Below are positions 1 to 5,461 of a DNA stretch of 5,461 nt, piece by piece. A program made the translations under genes and the position numbers. The stretch comes from Alphaproteobacteria bacterium (GTDB taxonomy: Bacteria; Pseudomonadota; Alphaproteobacteria; CAAGCB01; CAG-977). The stretch spans positions 2,086 to 7,546 of the forward strand of contig JAJXEL010000034.1 of NCBI GenBank assembly GCA_021639925.1, written 5' to 3'. The notes beneath the pieces are model-generated. The model searched no databases. It was given only the letters and a program-made list of their open reading frames with translations, and was not told the origin of the DNA. The first letter of the stretch is position 1. Each line of letters begins with the position of its first letter.

Positions 1-230
1 TTTCCGTATTGGTTTGTCCCGGCGGCGGCCCGGAAACAATTACTTTGACGTTTATGGATTCGGGACAGCCGTTTAATCCGCTGAAAACGGCGGATCCTGA
101 CATTTCCCGCGATATTGAAAGCCGGGATATCGGCAGCCTGGGAATTTTTATGGTCAAACAAATTATGACTTCTGTCGCATACGAATACAGAGATTTTAAA
201 AATATCCTGACGTTGCGGAAAACGTTTTAA
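1..230 (+). CDS. RsbW/SpoIIAB-type ATP-binding protein (HATPase_c fold), C-terminal part
   Basis: This is the 3' end of a gene whose start lies left of the window; about 75 codons are visible, ending in TAA at 228-230. The fragment carries two nucleotide-binding boxes of the GHKL ATPase fold. The first is a G1-type box, DSGQPFNP (the Asp codon is at 57-59), and the second is a G2-type segment, GSLGIFMVKQIM (about 132-167). It closes with a strand resembling the Y..RDFKNILTL ending of anti-sigma-factor kinases. The N box that binds magnesium should lie upstream and cannot be seen. Known relatives are RsbW/SpoIIAB-like serine kinases that bind sigma factors or phosphorylate an anti-sigma antagonist in the cytoplasm. 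The spacing of the G1 box fits these better than sensor histidine kinases. The partner is unknown. It ends 25 bp before the cstA-family gene on the same strand, so the two may share a transcript. Confidence 0.8.
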   Translation, partial: SVLVCPGGGPETITLTFMDSGQPFNPLKTADPDISRDIESRDIGSLGIFMVKQIMTSVAYEYRDFKNILTLRKTF

Positions 231-255
231 AGCATGGCTGCGCCAAAGGAAAGAA

Positions 256-1704
256 ATGGTTACATTTTTTGCGGGACTTTTTATTTTATTGGCCGGCGGC
301 GTATTTTATTCGCGCCGTGTTGAACGGGTCTTTGGCCCGGACGACCGCCCGACGCCGGCATATACTATGGAAAACGGCGTTGATTTCGTTCCGATGGACG
401 AAGGCAGAAACGCTTTGATCCAATTTTTGAATATTGCCGGGACGGGACCTATTCTGGGGCCTATTCTGGGGATTTTGTTTGGTCCGGTCGCTTTTATTTT
501 AATTCCTTTGGGGAACATATTTGCCGGCGCCGTGCATGATTATTTCTGCGGCATGATTTCCATGCGCAATAACGGCGAACAGACGCCGCAGCTGGTAAAA
601 AAGTATCTGGGCGCGAAAATCTTTAATGTTTACAATATATTTTTATGCCTGACGTTGTTTTTGGTCGGCGCTGTATTTTTGTATTTGCCGGGGGATTTGT
701 TCGTTGAACAGATAATGGGCAAAAAAGCCGTTGTTTCCGAACCGCTGTTGTGGGAGGTATACGGCGTTATTTTTATTTATTATCTGATAGCCATGTTGTT
801 TCCCATCGACAAAATTATCGGCAGGCTGTATCCGGTTTTCGGCGGATTGCTGTTGGTTTCTTCCGTCGCGATAGGAGTAGGGCTGTTTATTGAAGGATAC
901 CTGCTGGACGAATTGAGCCTGTTAAACTGGAAAGGCTTGTATCCGAACGGAGACGCTTTGGTGCCGATGTTTTTTGTAACGGTAGCCTGCGGAATTGTAT
1001 CGGGTTTTCATGCCAGCCAGACGACGCTGATATCCCGGACGCTGAAATCGGAAAAGCAGGGACGCTTTGTTTTTTACGGCATGATGGTCGCGGAAGGAGT
1101 CGTCGCCATGATTTGGGCCGCGGCGGCCATGGGGCTGTATAACAAGGGAATAGCGCCGGAACATGTCGGCAAACCGGCGGTGGTCGGTTTGGTTGCCAAA
1201 GATCTGCTGGGCGTTTTGGCCGGAACGATTGCCATTTTCGGCATGATTATTCTGCCGATTACGTCGGGCGACACGGCTTTGCGTGCCATGCGTCTGATTA
1301 TTGCCGAAAATCTGAACATTGACCAAAGACCCAAAAAGAACCGCCTGGCAATTACTTTGGTAATGTTGGCGGGAGTAGCCTTTCTGCTGTATTTCGCTAA
1401 ATTAAACGGGGACGATTTTATCAAACTGTGGCGTTATTTTGCCTGGAGCAATCAAACCATAGCCGTTTTTACGTTTACAATCGCGGCGTTATATCTGATA
1501 GAACAAAGAAAAACATTTTTGCTCGTTTTAATTCCCGGGACGTTTTATTTCTTTGTAGTGACCAGTTATATTTTGCATCAGGATATCGGATTCGGTTTGT
1601 CCGATACTTTTTCCTATACGCTGGCCGGTTGCCTGTCGGGGCTGTATGCGGCGTGGATTATCAGGAAAAACAAAAAAGCGGGGAATAATTTATTTCAGGC
1701 ATAA
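256..1704 (+). CDS. cstA: CstA-family carbon starvation / peptide-pyruvate transporter, short form
   Basis: This is a polytopic inner-membrane protein of 482 residues. It matches the CstA family through several landmarks: FGPDDRPTPA at residues 26-35 after the first membrane segment, NIAGTGPI at 59-66, the HDYFCGMISMR segment at 94-104, and SGFHASQTTLISR from about residue 249. Many further hydrophobic stretches follow to near the C-terminus, which ends in a short basic, hydrophilic tail. Known E. coli members (CstA, BtsT) are about 700 residues and take up peptides or pyruvate. This protein is one of the shorter forms and appears complete, because its N-terminus aligns with the usual family start. 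An AAGGA ribosome-binding site at 246-250 lies 5 bp before the ATG. The substrate cannot be read from the sequence. The gene probably follows the upstream ATPase gene in one transcript. Its TAA stop lies 4 bp from the convergent tRNA-His gene. Confidence 0.92.
   Translation: MVTFFAGLFILLAGGVFYSRRVERVFGPDDRPTPAYTMENGVDFVPMDEGRNALIQFLNIAGTGPILGPILGILFGPVAFILIPLGNIFAGAVHDYFCGMISMRNNGEQTPQLVKKYLGAKIFNVYNIFLCLTLFLVGAVFLYLPGDLFVEQIMGKKAVVSEPLLWEVYGVIFIYYLIAMLFPIDKIIGRLYPVFGGLLLVSSVAIGVGLFIEGYLLDELSLLNWKGLYPNGDALVPMFFVTVACGIVSGFHASQTTLISRTLKSEKQGRFVFYGMMVAEGVVAMIWAAAAMGLYNKGIAPEHVGKPAVVGLVAKDLLGVLAGTIAIFGMIILPITSGDTALRAMRLIIAENLNIDQRPKKNRLAITLVMLAGVAFLLYFAKLNGDDFIKLWRYFAWSNQTIAVFTFTIAALYLIEQRKTFLLVLIPGTFYFFVVTSYILHQDIGFGLSDTFSYTLAGCLSGLYAAWIIRKNKKAGNNLFQA
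448..471 (+). repeat. Perfect 12-bp tandem duplication inside cstA
   Basis: The 12-mer CCTATTCTGGGG occurs twice in immediate tandem (448-459 and 460-471). It encodes PILG-PILG, in frame. The protein motif GPI(L/F)GPILG is normal for the CstA family, so the repeat probably reflects a conserved glycine/proline-rich loop with identical codon choice and not a recent insertion. Confidence 0.9.
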
Positions 1705-1708
1705 AAAA
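1702..1708 (-). terminator. T-run directly after tRNA-His CCA
   Basis: Read on the minus strand, the encoded CCA is followed at once by six T residues (complement of 1703-1708). There is no separate hairpin between the tRNA and the T-run, so termination would have to use the tRNA's own acceptor/T-arm structure. The same bases include part of the cstA stop codon (1702-1704) on the other strand. Confidence 0.4.
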
Positions 1709-1786
1709 TGGGGCGAAAGATGAGATTCGAACTCACGACATCCGGAACCACAATCCGACGCTCTAACCAACTGAGCTACTTTCGCC
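1709..1786 (-). tRNA. tRNA-His (anticodon GTG)
   Basis: A full cloverleaf can be folded by eye on the minus strand. The acceptor arm is GCGAAAG (complement of 1779-1785) pairing with CTTTCGC (complement of 1713-1719). The D stem is GAGC/GCTC. The anticodon stem TCGGA/TCCGG has one G-T pair, and its loop TTGTGGT gives anticodon GTG (complement of 1749-1751). The T arm is GTGAG/CTCAT with loop TTCGAAT. The extra 5' base G-1, the histidine identity element, is encoded (complement of 1786) and faces C73 (complement of 1712). The 3' CCA is also encoded (complement of 1709-1711). The gene is convergent with cstA and divergent from glnB. Confidence 0.96.
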
Positions 1787-1798
1787 ACCAGCCTTTTT

Positions 1799-1827
1799 TA
1801 TCTACTGTTTTTATCAGGAAGTGTCAA
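1799..1827 (-). promoter_or_regulatory. Sigma-70-type promoter for tRNA-His
   Basis: On the minus strand a perfect TTGACA -35 box (complement of 1822-1827) is followed by a 17-bp spacer and a weaker -10 candidate TAGATA (complement of 1799-1804). Transcription would start a few bases before the tRNA, around 1790-1793, giving a very short 5' leader. The perfect -35 and its placement support the call; the -10 matches the consensus at only three of six positions. Confidence 0.55.
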
Positions 1828-1847
1828 TAGCTTATTTTCTGTAAAAT
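1821..1847 (+). promoter_or_regulatory. Candidate promoter for glnB-glnA
   Basis: This is a tentative call. TAAAAT at 1842-1847 matches the -10 consensus at five of six positions. The best upstream hexamer is GTGTCA at 1821-1826, with a short 15-bp spacer. It shares five bases with the -35 box of the opposing tRNA-His promoter. The predicted start near 1854 would give a leader of about 50 bases before the glnB ATG. No sigma-54 site or clear NtrC palindrome was found in this gap. Confidence 0.25.
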
Positions 1848-1895
1848 CCGTATTTCTTTGTTTTCCCATGCGCTGTTTTGGTGTATTTTCCTTGC

Positions 1896-1900
1896 GGAGG
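1896..1900 (+). promoter_or_regulatory. glnB: Ribosome-binding site fixing the glnB start
   Basis: A strong GGAGG lies 7 bp before the ATG at 1908. It selects this start over an in-frame TTG at 1878, which would place the GGAGG inside the coding region and add ten residues not found in PII proteins. Confidence 0.85.
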
Positions 1901-1907
1901 CGTTGAA

Positions 1908-2246
1908 ATGAAAAAGATTGAAGCCATTATCAAACCGTTTAAGCTCGACGAAGTCAAAGAAGCTTTGCAGGAAATAGACATACAGGGCATTACGGTGACC
2001 GAAGTCAAAGGATACGGCCGCCAGAAAGGACATGCGGAATTGTACCGCGGGGCGGAATACGTCGTTGATTTTGTACCGAAAGTCAAACTGGAAATCGTTG
2101 TCGAAGACGAACGCTGCGAACCGGTGGTGGAAACGATTGTTCAAACGGCGCGTACCGGAAAAATCGGCGATGGAAAGATCTTTATCACGCCGGTAGAAGA
2201 CGTTATCCGTATCCGGACTTTGGAACGCGGAGACGACGCATTGTAA
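1908..2246 (+). CDS. glnB: Nitrogen regulatory protein PII (GlnB)
   Basis: This encodes a cytoplasmic trimeric signal protein that senses 2-oxoglutarate and ATP/ADP. It passes nitrogen status to the adenylyltransferase GlnE and the NtrB kinase. The product is 112 residues, exactly the usual GlnB length. It begins MKKIEAIIKPFKLDEVKEAL and carries the T-loop motif YRGAEY with the uridylylation tyrosine at position 51. The C-terminal signature TGKIGDGKIF is at residues 83-92, followed by arginines 101 and 103, which in this family contact the nucleotide phosphates. All key positions are intact, so control by GlnD (not in this window) is expected. The start at 1908 is supported by the GGAGG at 1896-1900. 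The gene sits 52 bp before glnA, the classical alphaproteobacterial glnBA arrangement. That linkage favours GlnB over GlnK, which usually neighbours amtB. Confidence 0.97.
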   Translation: MKKIEAIIKPFKLDEVKEALQEIDIQGITVTEVKGYGRQKGHAELYRGAEYVVDFVPKVKLEIVVEDERCEPVVETIVQTARTGKIGDGKIFITPVEDVIRIRTLERGDDAL

Positions 2247-2251
2247 ATAAA

Positions 2252-2282
2252 GGCTGTTAAACCATAAAACCAGCCGCTTTTT
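2252..2282 (+). promoter_or_regulatory. Weak hairpin plus T-run between glnB and glnA
   Basis: GGCTG (2252-2256) can pair with CAGCC (2271-2275) around a 14-base loop. A run of five T residues follows at 2278-2282. The short stem and long loop make it a poor terminator. It could be a partial attenuator that lets glnB and glnA transcript levels differ, or simply chance. Confidence 0.25.
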
Positions 2283-2298
2283 AAAAAGGGAAAAAAAC

Positions 2299-3720
2299 AT
2301 GGTTAAAGACATCAAAGATGCTGAAGGCCTGCTGCAGTTTGTAGCAGAAGAATCAATTGCTTACGTTGATTTTCGTTTTACGGATTATAAGGGAAAATGG
2401 CACCACGTCAGTTATCATCATTCTGTTTTGGACGAAGATTTCCTGGAAGACGGATTGATGTTTGACGGGTCTTCTTTGCCGGGGTGGTGCACGATTAATG
2501 AATCCGATATGTTGTTGAAACCGGATTATTCGACAACGGGGCTGGATCCTTTCGCGGCCCAAAAAACGGCTTTTGTCATCTGCAACATTTCCGACCCGAT
2601 TACCGGTCAGCCGTATACGCGCGATCCGCGTTCTACGGCGAAAAAGGCTGAAGCTTATTTGGCGTCCAGCGGTATTGCCGATACGGTTTATGTCGGGGCG
2701 GAAGCTGAATTTTTTGTCTTTGACGATGTAAAGACGTGCGTTTCTCCGGAAAAAATTTCGTTTGAAATTGCTTCGATTGAAGGCGACGGCATGGCTGACA
2801 AAGATATTGCCGGCGGCAATTCCGGTCATCGTCCGGGAATCAAGGGCGGTTATTTCCCTTTGCCGCCCGTTGATTCGGCAAATGACCTGCGCGCTGAAAT
2901 GCTGACGGTTATGGCTCAGCTGGGGCTGCCGGTTGACAAACATCATCATGAAGTCGCGGCTTCCCAGCATGAACTGGGCTTTGCTTTCGGCAAAATGATT
3001 AAAACGGCGGATAACCTGCAACTGTATAAGTATGTTGTACGCAATGTTGCCGACGCTTACGGCAAAACGGCCACGTTTATGCCCAAACCCGTCATGGGCG
3101 ACAACGGTTCGGGAATGCATACGCACATGTCGCTGTGGAAAGGGGACAAGCCTTTGTTTGCCGGAACCGGGTACGCCGATCTGTCTGACAAAGCTTTGTA
3201 TTTCATCGGCGGCGTGATTAAACATGCGCATGCCGTAAACGCCTTTACGAATCCGACGACCAACAGTTATAAACGTCTGGTTCCGGGATTTGAAGCGCCT
3301 GTTTTGCTGGCGTATTCGGCGCGTAACCGTTCGGCGTCCTGCCGTATTCCTTTCGGTTCCAGCCCGAAATCAAAACGCGTCGAAATCAGGTTCCCCGATC
3401 CGACGGCCAATCCTTATCTGGCTTTTGCGGCTTTGATGATGGCCGGTCTGGACGGAATTGAAAATAAAATCCACCCGGGGGAACCGATGGATAAAAACCT
3501 GTACGATCTGCCGCCGGAAGAGTTGAAAAACGTTCCTTCCGTCGCGATAGATCTGCGGCAGGCTTTGGACGCTTTGGATTCGGATCGTGCTTTTTTGAAA
3601 AAAGGCGACGTTTTCACCGACGACCTGATCGATTCGTATCTGGAAATCAAGCGGGCTGAATTAAAAGAGTATGACAAGACTCCGCACCCGCTTGAATATA
3701 AAATGTATTATTCGTTGTAA
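2299..3720 (+). CDS. glnA: Type I glutamine synthetase
   Basis: The product makes glutamine from glutamate, ammonia and ATP in the cytoplasm, as a dodecamer in this family. It has 473 residues, close to the usual length of about 468. Recognisable sites in order are: FDGSSLPGW and NESDM in the N-terminal beta-grasp part; metal-binding GAEAEFF with Glu135 and Glu137; HHHEVAASQHELGF with Glu218 and Glu225; NGSGMHTHMS with His274; NPTTNSYKRLVPGFEAP and RNRSASCRIP; and RVEIRFPDPTANPYL. The segment KNLYDLPPEE carries Tyr402, equivalent to the adenylylated Tyr397 of E. coli, so this is the GlnE-regulated beta subtype. An AGGG at 2287-2290 lies 8 bp before the ATG. The gene follows glnB and probably shares its transcript. 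The metalloprotease gene starts 4 bp after its stop. Confidence 0.97.
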   Translation: MVKDIKDAEGLLQFVAEESIAYVDFRFTDYKGKWHHVSYHHSVLDEDFLEDGLMFDGSSLPGWCTINESDMLLKPDYSTTGLDPFAAQKTAFVICNISDPITGQPYTRDPRSTAKKAEAYLASSGIADTVYVGAEAEFFVFDDVKTCVSPEKISFEIASIEGDGMADKDIAGGNSGHRPGIKGGYFPLPPVDSANDLRAEMLTVMAQLGLPVDKHHHEVAASQHELGFAFGKMIKTADNLQLYKYVVRNVADAYGKTATFMPKPVMGDNGSGMHTHMSLWKGDKPLFAGTGYADLSDKALYFIGGVIKHAHAVNAFTNPTTNSYKRLVPGFEAPVLLAYSARNRSASCRIPFGSSPKSKRVEIRFPDPTANPYLAFAALMMAGLDGIENKIHPGEPMDKNLYDLPPEELKNVPSVAIDLRQALDALDSDRAFLKKGDVFTDDLIDSYLEIKRAELKEYDKTPHPLEYKMYYSL

Positions 3721-3724
3721 AACG

Positions 3725-5086
3725 ATGCGGCGCGCCGTTCTGATTATCGGGCTTGTTTTCTGGCTGTGTATCGGGGCGGCGCGCGCGCAAAGTCTTTCTT
3801 TGGTGCGCGACGAAGAAGTCGAACGCGCCGTTTCTTTTTATCTGACGCCTTTATTTGAAAAAGCCGGACTGGACGTTCATAACATGAACATTCATCTGGT
3901 AAAGGACGATTCGATTAACGCTTTTGCCGCGAAAGGACTGCATGTTTTTATTCATACGGGGTTGTTGCTGAAGGCGGACAACGCGCAGGAAGTAATCGCC
4001 GTGCTGGCTCATGAAACCGGCCATATTGCCGGCGGGCATGTCGTGCGTTTGTATGAAAATATGCGTATAGCCCAACGCAGCATGCTGGTGTCGATGGTTT
4101 TGGGCGCGGTGGCGGCAGCGGCCGGCGGCGGAGCGGACGCGGCGGTCGGCGCAATGCTGGGCGGCGTTAATTCGATGCAGAGCGTTTTTGCCGCGTACCG
4201 CCGCAGCGAAGAAAACGCCGCGGATCAGATTGCCGTTTCTTTATTGGCGCGTACGGGACATGATTTTTCCGGTTTTGAAACGATTATGCGCAAGCTGCAG
4301 ACGCAGGAAGATTACCAGCTGACCGATGATTTTGCGTTATGGCGTTCACACCCGGCGGTCAAAGAACGGTTAAGTTTTATTTTAGCGCGGCAGAAAAAGG
4401 AAAAAACGGAATTCGCCGTCGATTCCAAACGTCTGGCGGCGGAAAACGCTTTGTTTGAACGTATTCGCGCAAAGCTGTACGGTTTTTTATACCCTTCGAA
4501 AAAAACGTTGGAACGTTACCCGGAAAAAGACGTAAGCCTGCCGGCGCGTTATGCCAGAACGGTTGCTTTTTATAAAGACGGGTATTTTAAAAAGGCTTTG
4601 GAACATATTGACGCTTTGAGCGCGGATTATCCGGACGATCCTTATTTTTACGAACTTAAGGGGCAGATTTTATTTGAAACGGGACGCGCGGCCGAAGCGG
4701 TGGAACCGTATCAGAAAGCCGTTGAGTTGCTGCAAGATTCGGTTTTGATGCGGGTGGGACTGATTCAAGCGCAGATTGAAAAAGACGATCCGGACAGTCT
4801 GCTGCGCGCGCAAAAGGAATTATCGGCCTTTGCCAATACCGGACATGAAATTCCGTTAATCTGGCGGCTGCAGGCGATTGTTTACGGCCGTACCGGACAA
4901 CCGGGGCTGGCGGCTTATGCTTTGGCGGAATATAATATGATGTCAGGCAATACGAAACAGGCACAAATGTTTGCCGAACGCGCCGTATCGCTTTTGCCGG
5001 ACGGTCTGCCCGCCAGCCTGCGCGCGCAGGATATCCTTTATGGTATTCGCGACGGCCGTACCGGAAAAAGCCCGGTTGATAAATAA
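3725..5086 (+). CDS. Secreted M48 metalloprotease with C-terminal TPR-like repeats (BepA/YfgC-like)
   Basis: This is probably a periplasmic zinc protease of 453 residues, close to E. coli BepA (487). Residues 1-21 form a clear signal peptide: two arginines, a hydrophobic core, then ARA before Gln. The zinc motif HETGH is at residues 96-100, and the third ligand is expected in ENAAD at 163-167, both typical of M48. Between them lies an Ala/Gly-rich stretch (about 124-150). The C-terminal part, from about residue 280, has helical pairs of tetratricopeptide type, such as the segments around 283-335 and 393-430. Known BepA proteins help assemble LptD and degrade misfolded outer-membrane proteins; transferring that role is inference. 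An in-frame ATG at 3671 would overlap glnA and add 18 basic residues before the signal peptide, so 3725 is preferred even though no good Shine-Dalgarno precedes it. The glnA stop is 4 bp upstream, which suggests translational coupling. Confidence 0.9.
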   Translation: MRRAVLIIGLVFWLCIGAARAQSLSLVRDEEVERAVSFYLTPLFEKAGLDVHNMNIHLVKDDSINAFAAKGLHVFIHTGLLLKADNAQEVIAVLAHETGHIAGGHVVRLYENMRIAQRSMLVSMVLGAVAAAAGGGADAAVGAMLGGVNSMQSVFAAYRRSEENAADQIAVSLLARTGHDFSGFETIMRKLQTQEDYQLTDDFALWRSHPAVKERLSFILARQKKEKTEFAVDSKRLAAENALFERIRAKLYGFLYPSKKTLERYPEKDVSLPARYARTVAFYKDGYFKKALEHIDALSADYPDDPYFYELKGQILFETGRAAEAVEPYQKAVELLQDSVLMRVGLIQAQIEKDDPDSLLRAQKELSAFANTGHEIPLIWRLQAIVYGRTGQPGLAAYALAEYNMMSGNTKQAQMFAERAVSLLPDGLPASLRAQDILYGIRDGRTGKSPVDK

Positions 5087-5089
5087 GTG

Positions 5090-5118
5090 TTTTCAGACGG
5101 TCATTTTTGATTTATTAT
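5090..5118 (+). promoter_or_regulatory. Candidate sigma-70-type promoter for the DsbA-like gene
   Basis: TTTTCA (5090-5095, four of six consensus matches), a 17-bp spacer and TATTAT (5113-5118, five of six) lie in the AT-rich 67-bp gap after the protease gene. A start near 5125 would leave a leader of about 29 bases. No convincing terminator separates the two genes, so readthrough from upstream is also possible. Confidence 0.35.
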
Positions 5119-5153
5119 CCTATTTTAGTTTTTCACTGAAGAAGGGTATTAAA

Positions 5154-5461
5154 ATGCTGCGTAAAGTATTTGTTTTGTTTTTATTGGCTGCAGTCGCTCT
5201 GCCTTCTGCGGCGCAGGCCAAGTTCTTTCAGTTCGGTCTGAATGAAGATGAAGTTAAAAACGTCGTCAAGGAATACCTGCTGAATAATCCCGAAATTGTA
5301 AAAGAAGCCTTGGATAATTATATTTTAAAAGAAGAAGAAGCCAGAAAACAGGCGATGGTCGGTAAATTAAAATCCAGCCGCACGGCTTTGGAACGCGATC
5401 CGAATACGCCGGTTTTGGGAAATCCCGACGGGGATATCACGATTGTTGAATTCTTTGATTA
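5154..5461 (+). CDS. Exported DsbA/thioredoxin-fold family protein, N-terminal part
   Basis: This gene runs off the right edge; 102 codons plus two bases are visible. The ATG at 5154 has an AAGGG at 5142-5146, 7 bp upstream. Residues 1-22 form a signal peptide (MLRK, a hydrophobic core, then AAQA before Lys). Next comes a charged, probably helical segment with YLLNNPEIVKEAL and a Glu/Lys-rich stretch. The start of the catalytic domain follows at VLGNPDGDITIVEFFDY. In DsbA-family proteins of the BdbD/ScsC type this last strand runs directly into the CxxC active site, which would fall just outside the window. The likely role is periplasmic disulfide formation or isomerisation, but the direction of the redox reaction cannot be judged without the missing part. 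Its placement after a secreted M48 protease fits an envelope protein-folding cluster. Confidence 0.87.
   Translation, partial: MLRKVFVLFLLAAVALPSAAQAKFFQFGLNEDEVKNVVKEYLLNNPEIVKEALDNYILKEEEARKQAMVGKLKSSRTALERDPNTPVLGNPDGDITIVEFFD

Noticed and set aside
1428..1688. Open frame on the plus strand in another frame within the end of cstA
   Set aside because: It is nested in a well-supported transporter gene, has no ribosome-binding site, and shows no family resemblance.
1880..1895. GG...GC pair upstream of glnB resembling a sigma-54 promoter (-24/-12)
   Set aside because: The GG and GC are separated by 12 bases, where sigma-54 sites need 10. The site would also overlap the glnB ribosome-binding region, leaving almost no leader.
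1878..1907. In-frame TTG start adding ten residues to GlnB
   Set aside because: The GGAGG at 1896-1900 fits the ATG at 1908, and the product from 1908 has exactly the canonical 112 residues with Tyr51 in place.
2241..2268. Possible separate glnA promoter (TTGTAA, 16 bp, CATAAA)
   Set aside because: Both hexamers match the consensus at only four of six positions in an AT-rich spacer, which is no better than expected by chance.
2353..3231. Long open frame (292 codons) on the minus strand opposite glnA
   Set aside because: It lies wholly inside a certain glnA gene, has an arginine/asparagine-rich composition with no recognisable domain, and is explained by glnA codon usage.
4105..4160. GC-rich, low-complexity stretch in the protease gene as a possible inserted or foreign segment
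   Set aside because: It encodes an Ala/Gly-rich segment between the zinc motif and third ligand that I recall as common in alphaproteobacterial M48 proteins, and the frame continues cleanly on both sides.
4884..5065. 14-bp sequence ACGGCCGTACCGGA occurring twice (4884-4897 and 5052-5065) near the end of the protease gene
   Set aside because: Both copies encode a GRTG-type turn in the same frame with the same codons. A related string also occurs in glnB at an RTGK segment, so it reflects codon preference and not a mobile or regulatory repeat.

Overview
The window looks like ordinary chromosomal, housekeeping DNA from an alphaproteobacterium. The evidence for this is the glnB-glnA gene order, the alphaproteobacterial flavour of the glutamine synthetase (for example the HHHEVAASQHELGF segment), and an envelope pair made of an M48/TPR metalloprotease followed by a DsbA-family protein. 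The tRNA-His gene encodes G-1 opposite C73. From what I recall of the literature, this argues against the Rhizobiales/Rhodobacterales/Caulobacterales clade and fits a Rhodospirillales-like or other early-branching lineage. Genes are tightly packed and coding density is high. I see no mobile elements, CRISPR arrays or clear signs of horizontal transfer.

Layout from left to right. (1) Positions 1-230 hold the C-terminal end of an RsbW/SpoIIAB-type ATP-binding protein whose start lies outside the window. (2) Positions 256-1704 hold a complete short-form CstA-family peptide/pyruvate-type transporter, 25 bp downstream and probably co-transcribed with (1). (3) Positions 1709-1786 on the minus strand hold tRNA-His(GTG) with an encoded CCA, convergent with cstA and only 4 bp from its stop codon. 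A good sigma-70-type promoter for the tRNA lies at 1799-1827. (4) Positions 1908-2246 hold glnB (PII), divergent from the tRNA, followed by a 52-bp gap with a weak hairpin and T-run. (5) Positions 2299-3720 hold glnA (type I glutamine synthetase). (6) Positions 3725-5086 hold a BepA/YfgC-like secreted M48 metalloprotease with C-terminal TPR-like repeats, only 4 bp after glnA. (7) From 5154 to beyond the right edge lies the start of an exported DsbA/thioredoxin-fold protein, cut before its active-site cysteines would appear.

How the genes work together. GlnB and GlnA form the classical nitrogen-assimilation module. PII keeps its uridylylation tyrosine (Tyr51) and GlnA keeps its adenylylation tyrosine (Tyr402 here), so GlnD and GlnE should be encoded elsewhere. 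The M48 protease and the DsbA-like protein both carry signal peptides and probably serve envelope protein folding and quality control. CstA would import peptides or pyruvate-like carbon sources, and the upstream ATPase fragment may belong to its regulation, although that is only inferred from adjacency.

I did not find a convincing undescribed system. The second-look items are regulatory and architectural: the divergent tRNA-His/glnB promoter region, the nearly abutting cstA/tRNA convergence, the Shine-Dalgarno-less start of the protease gene directly behind glnA, and the clade-informative tRNA-His.
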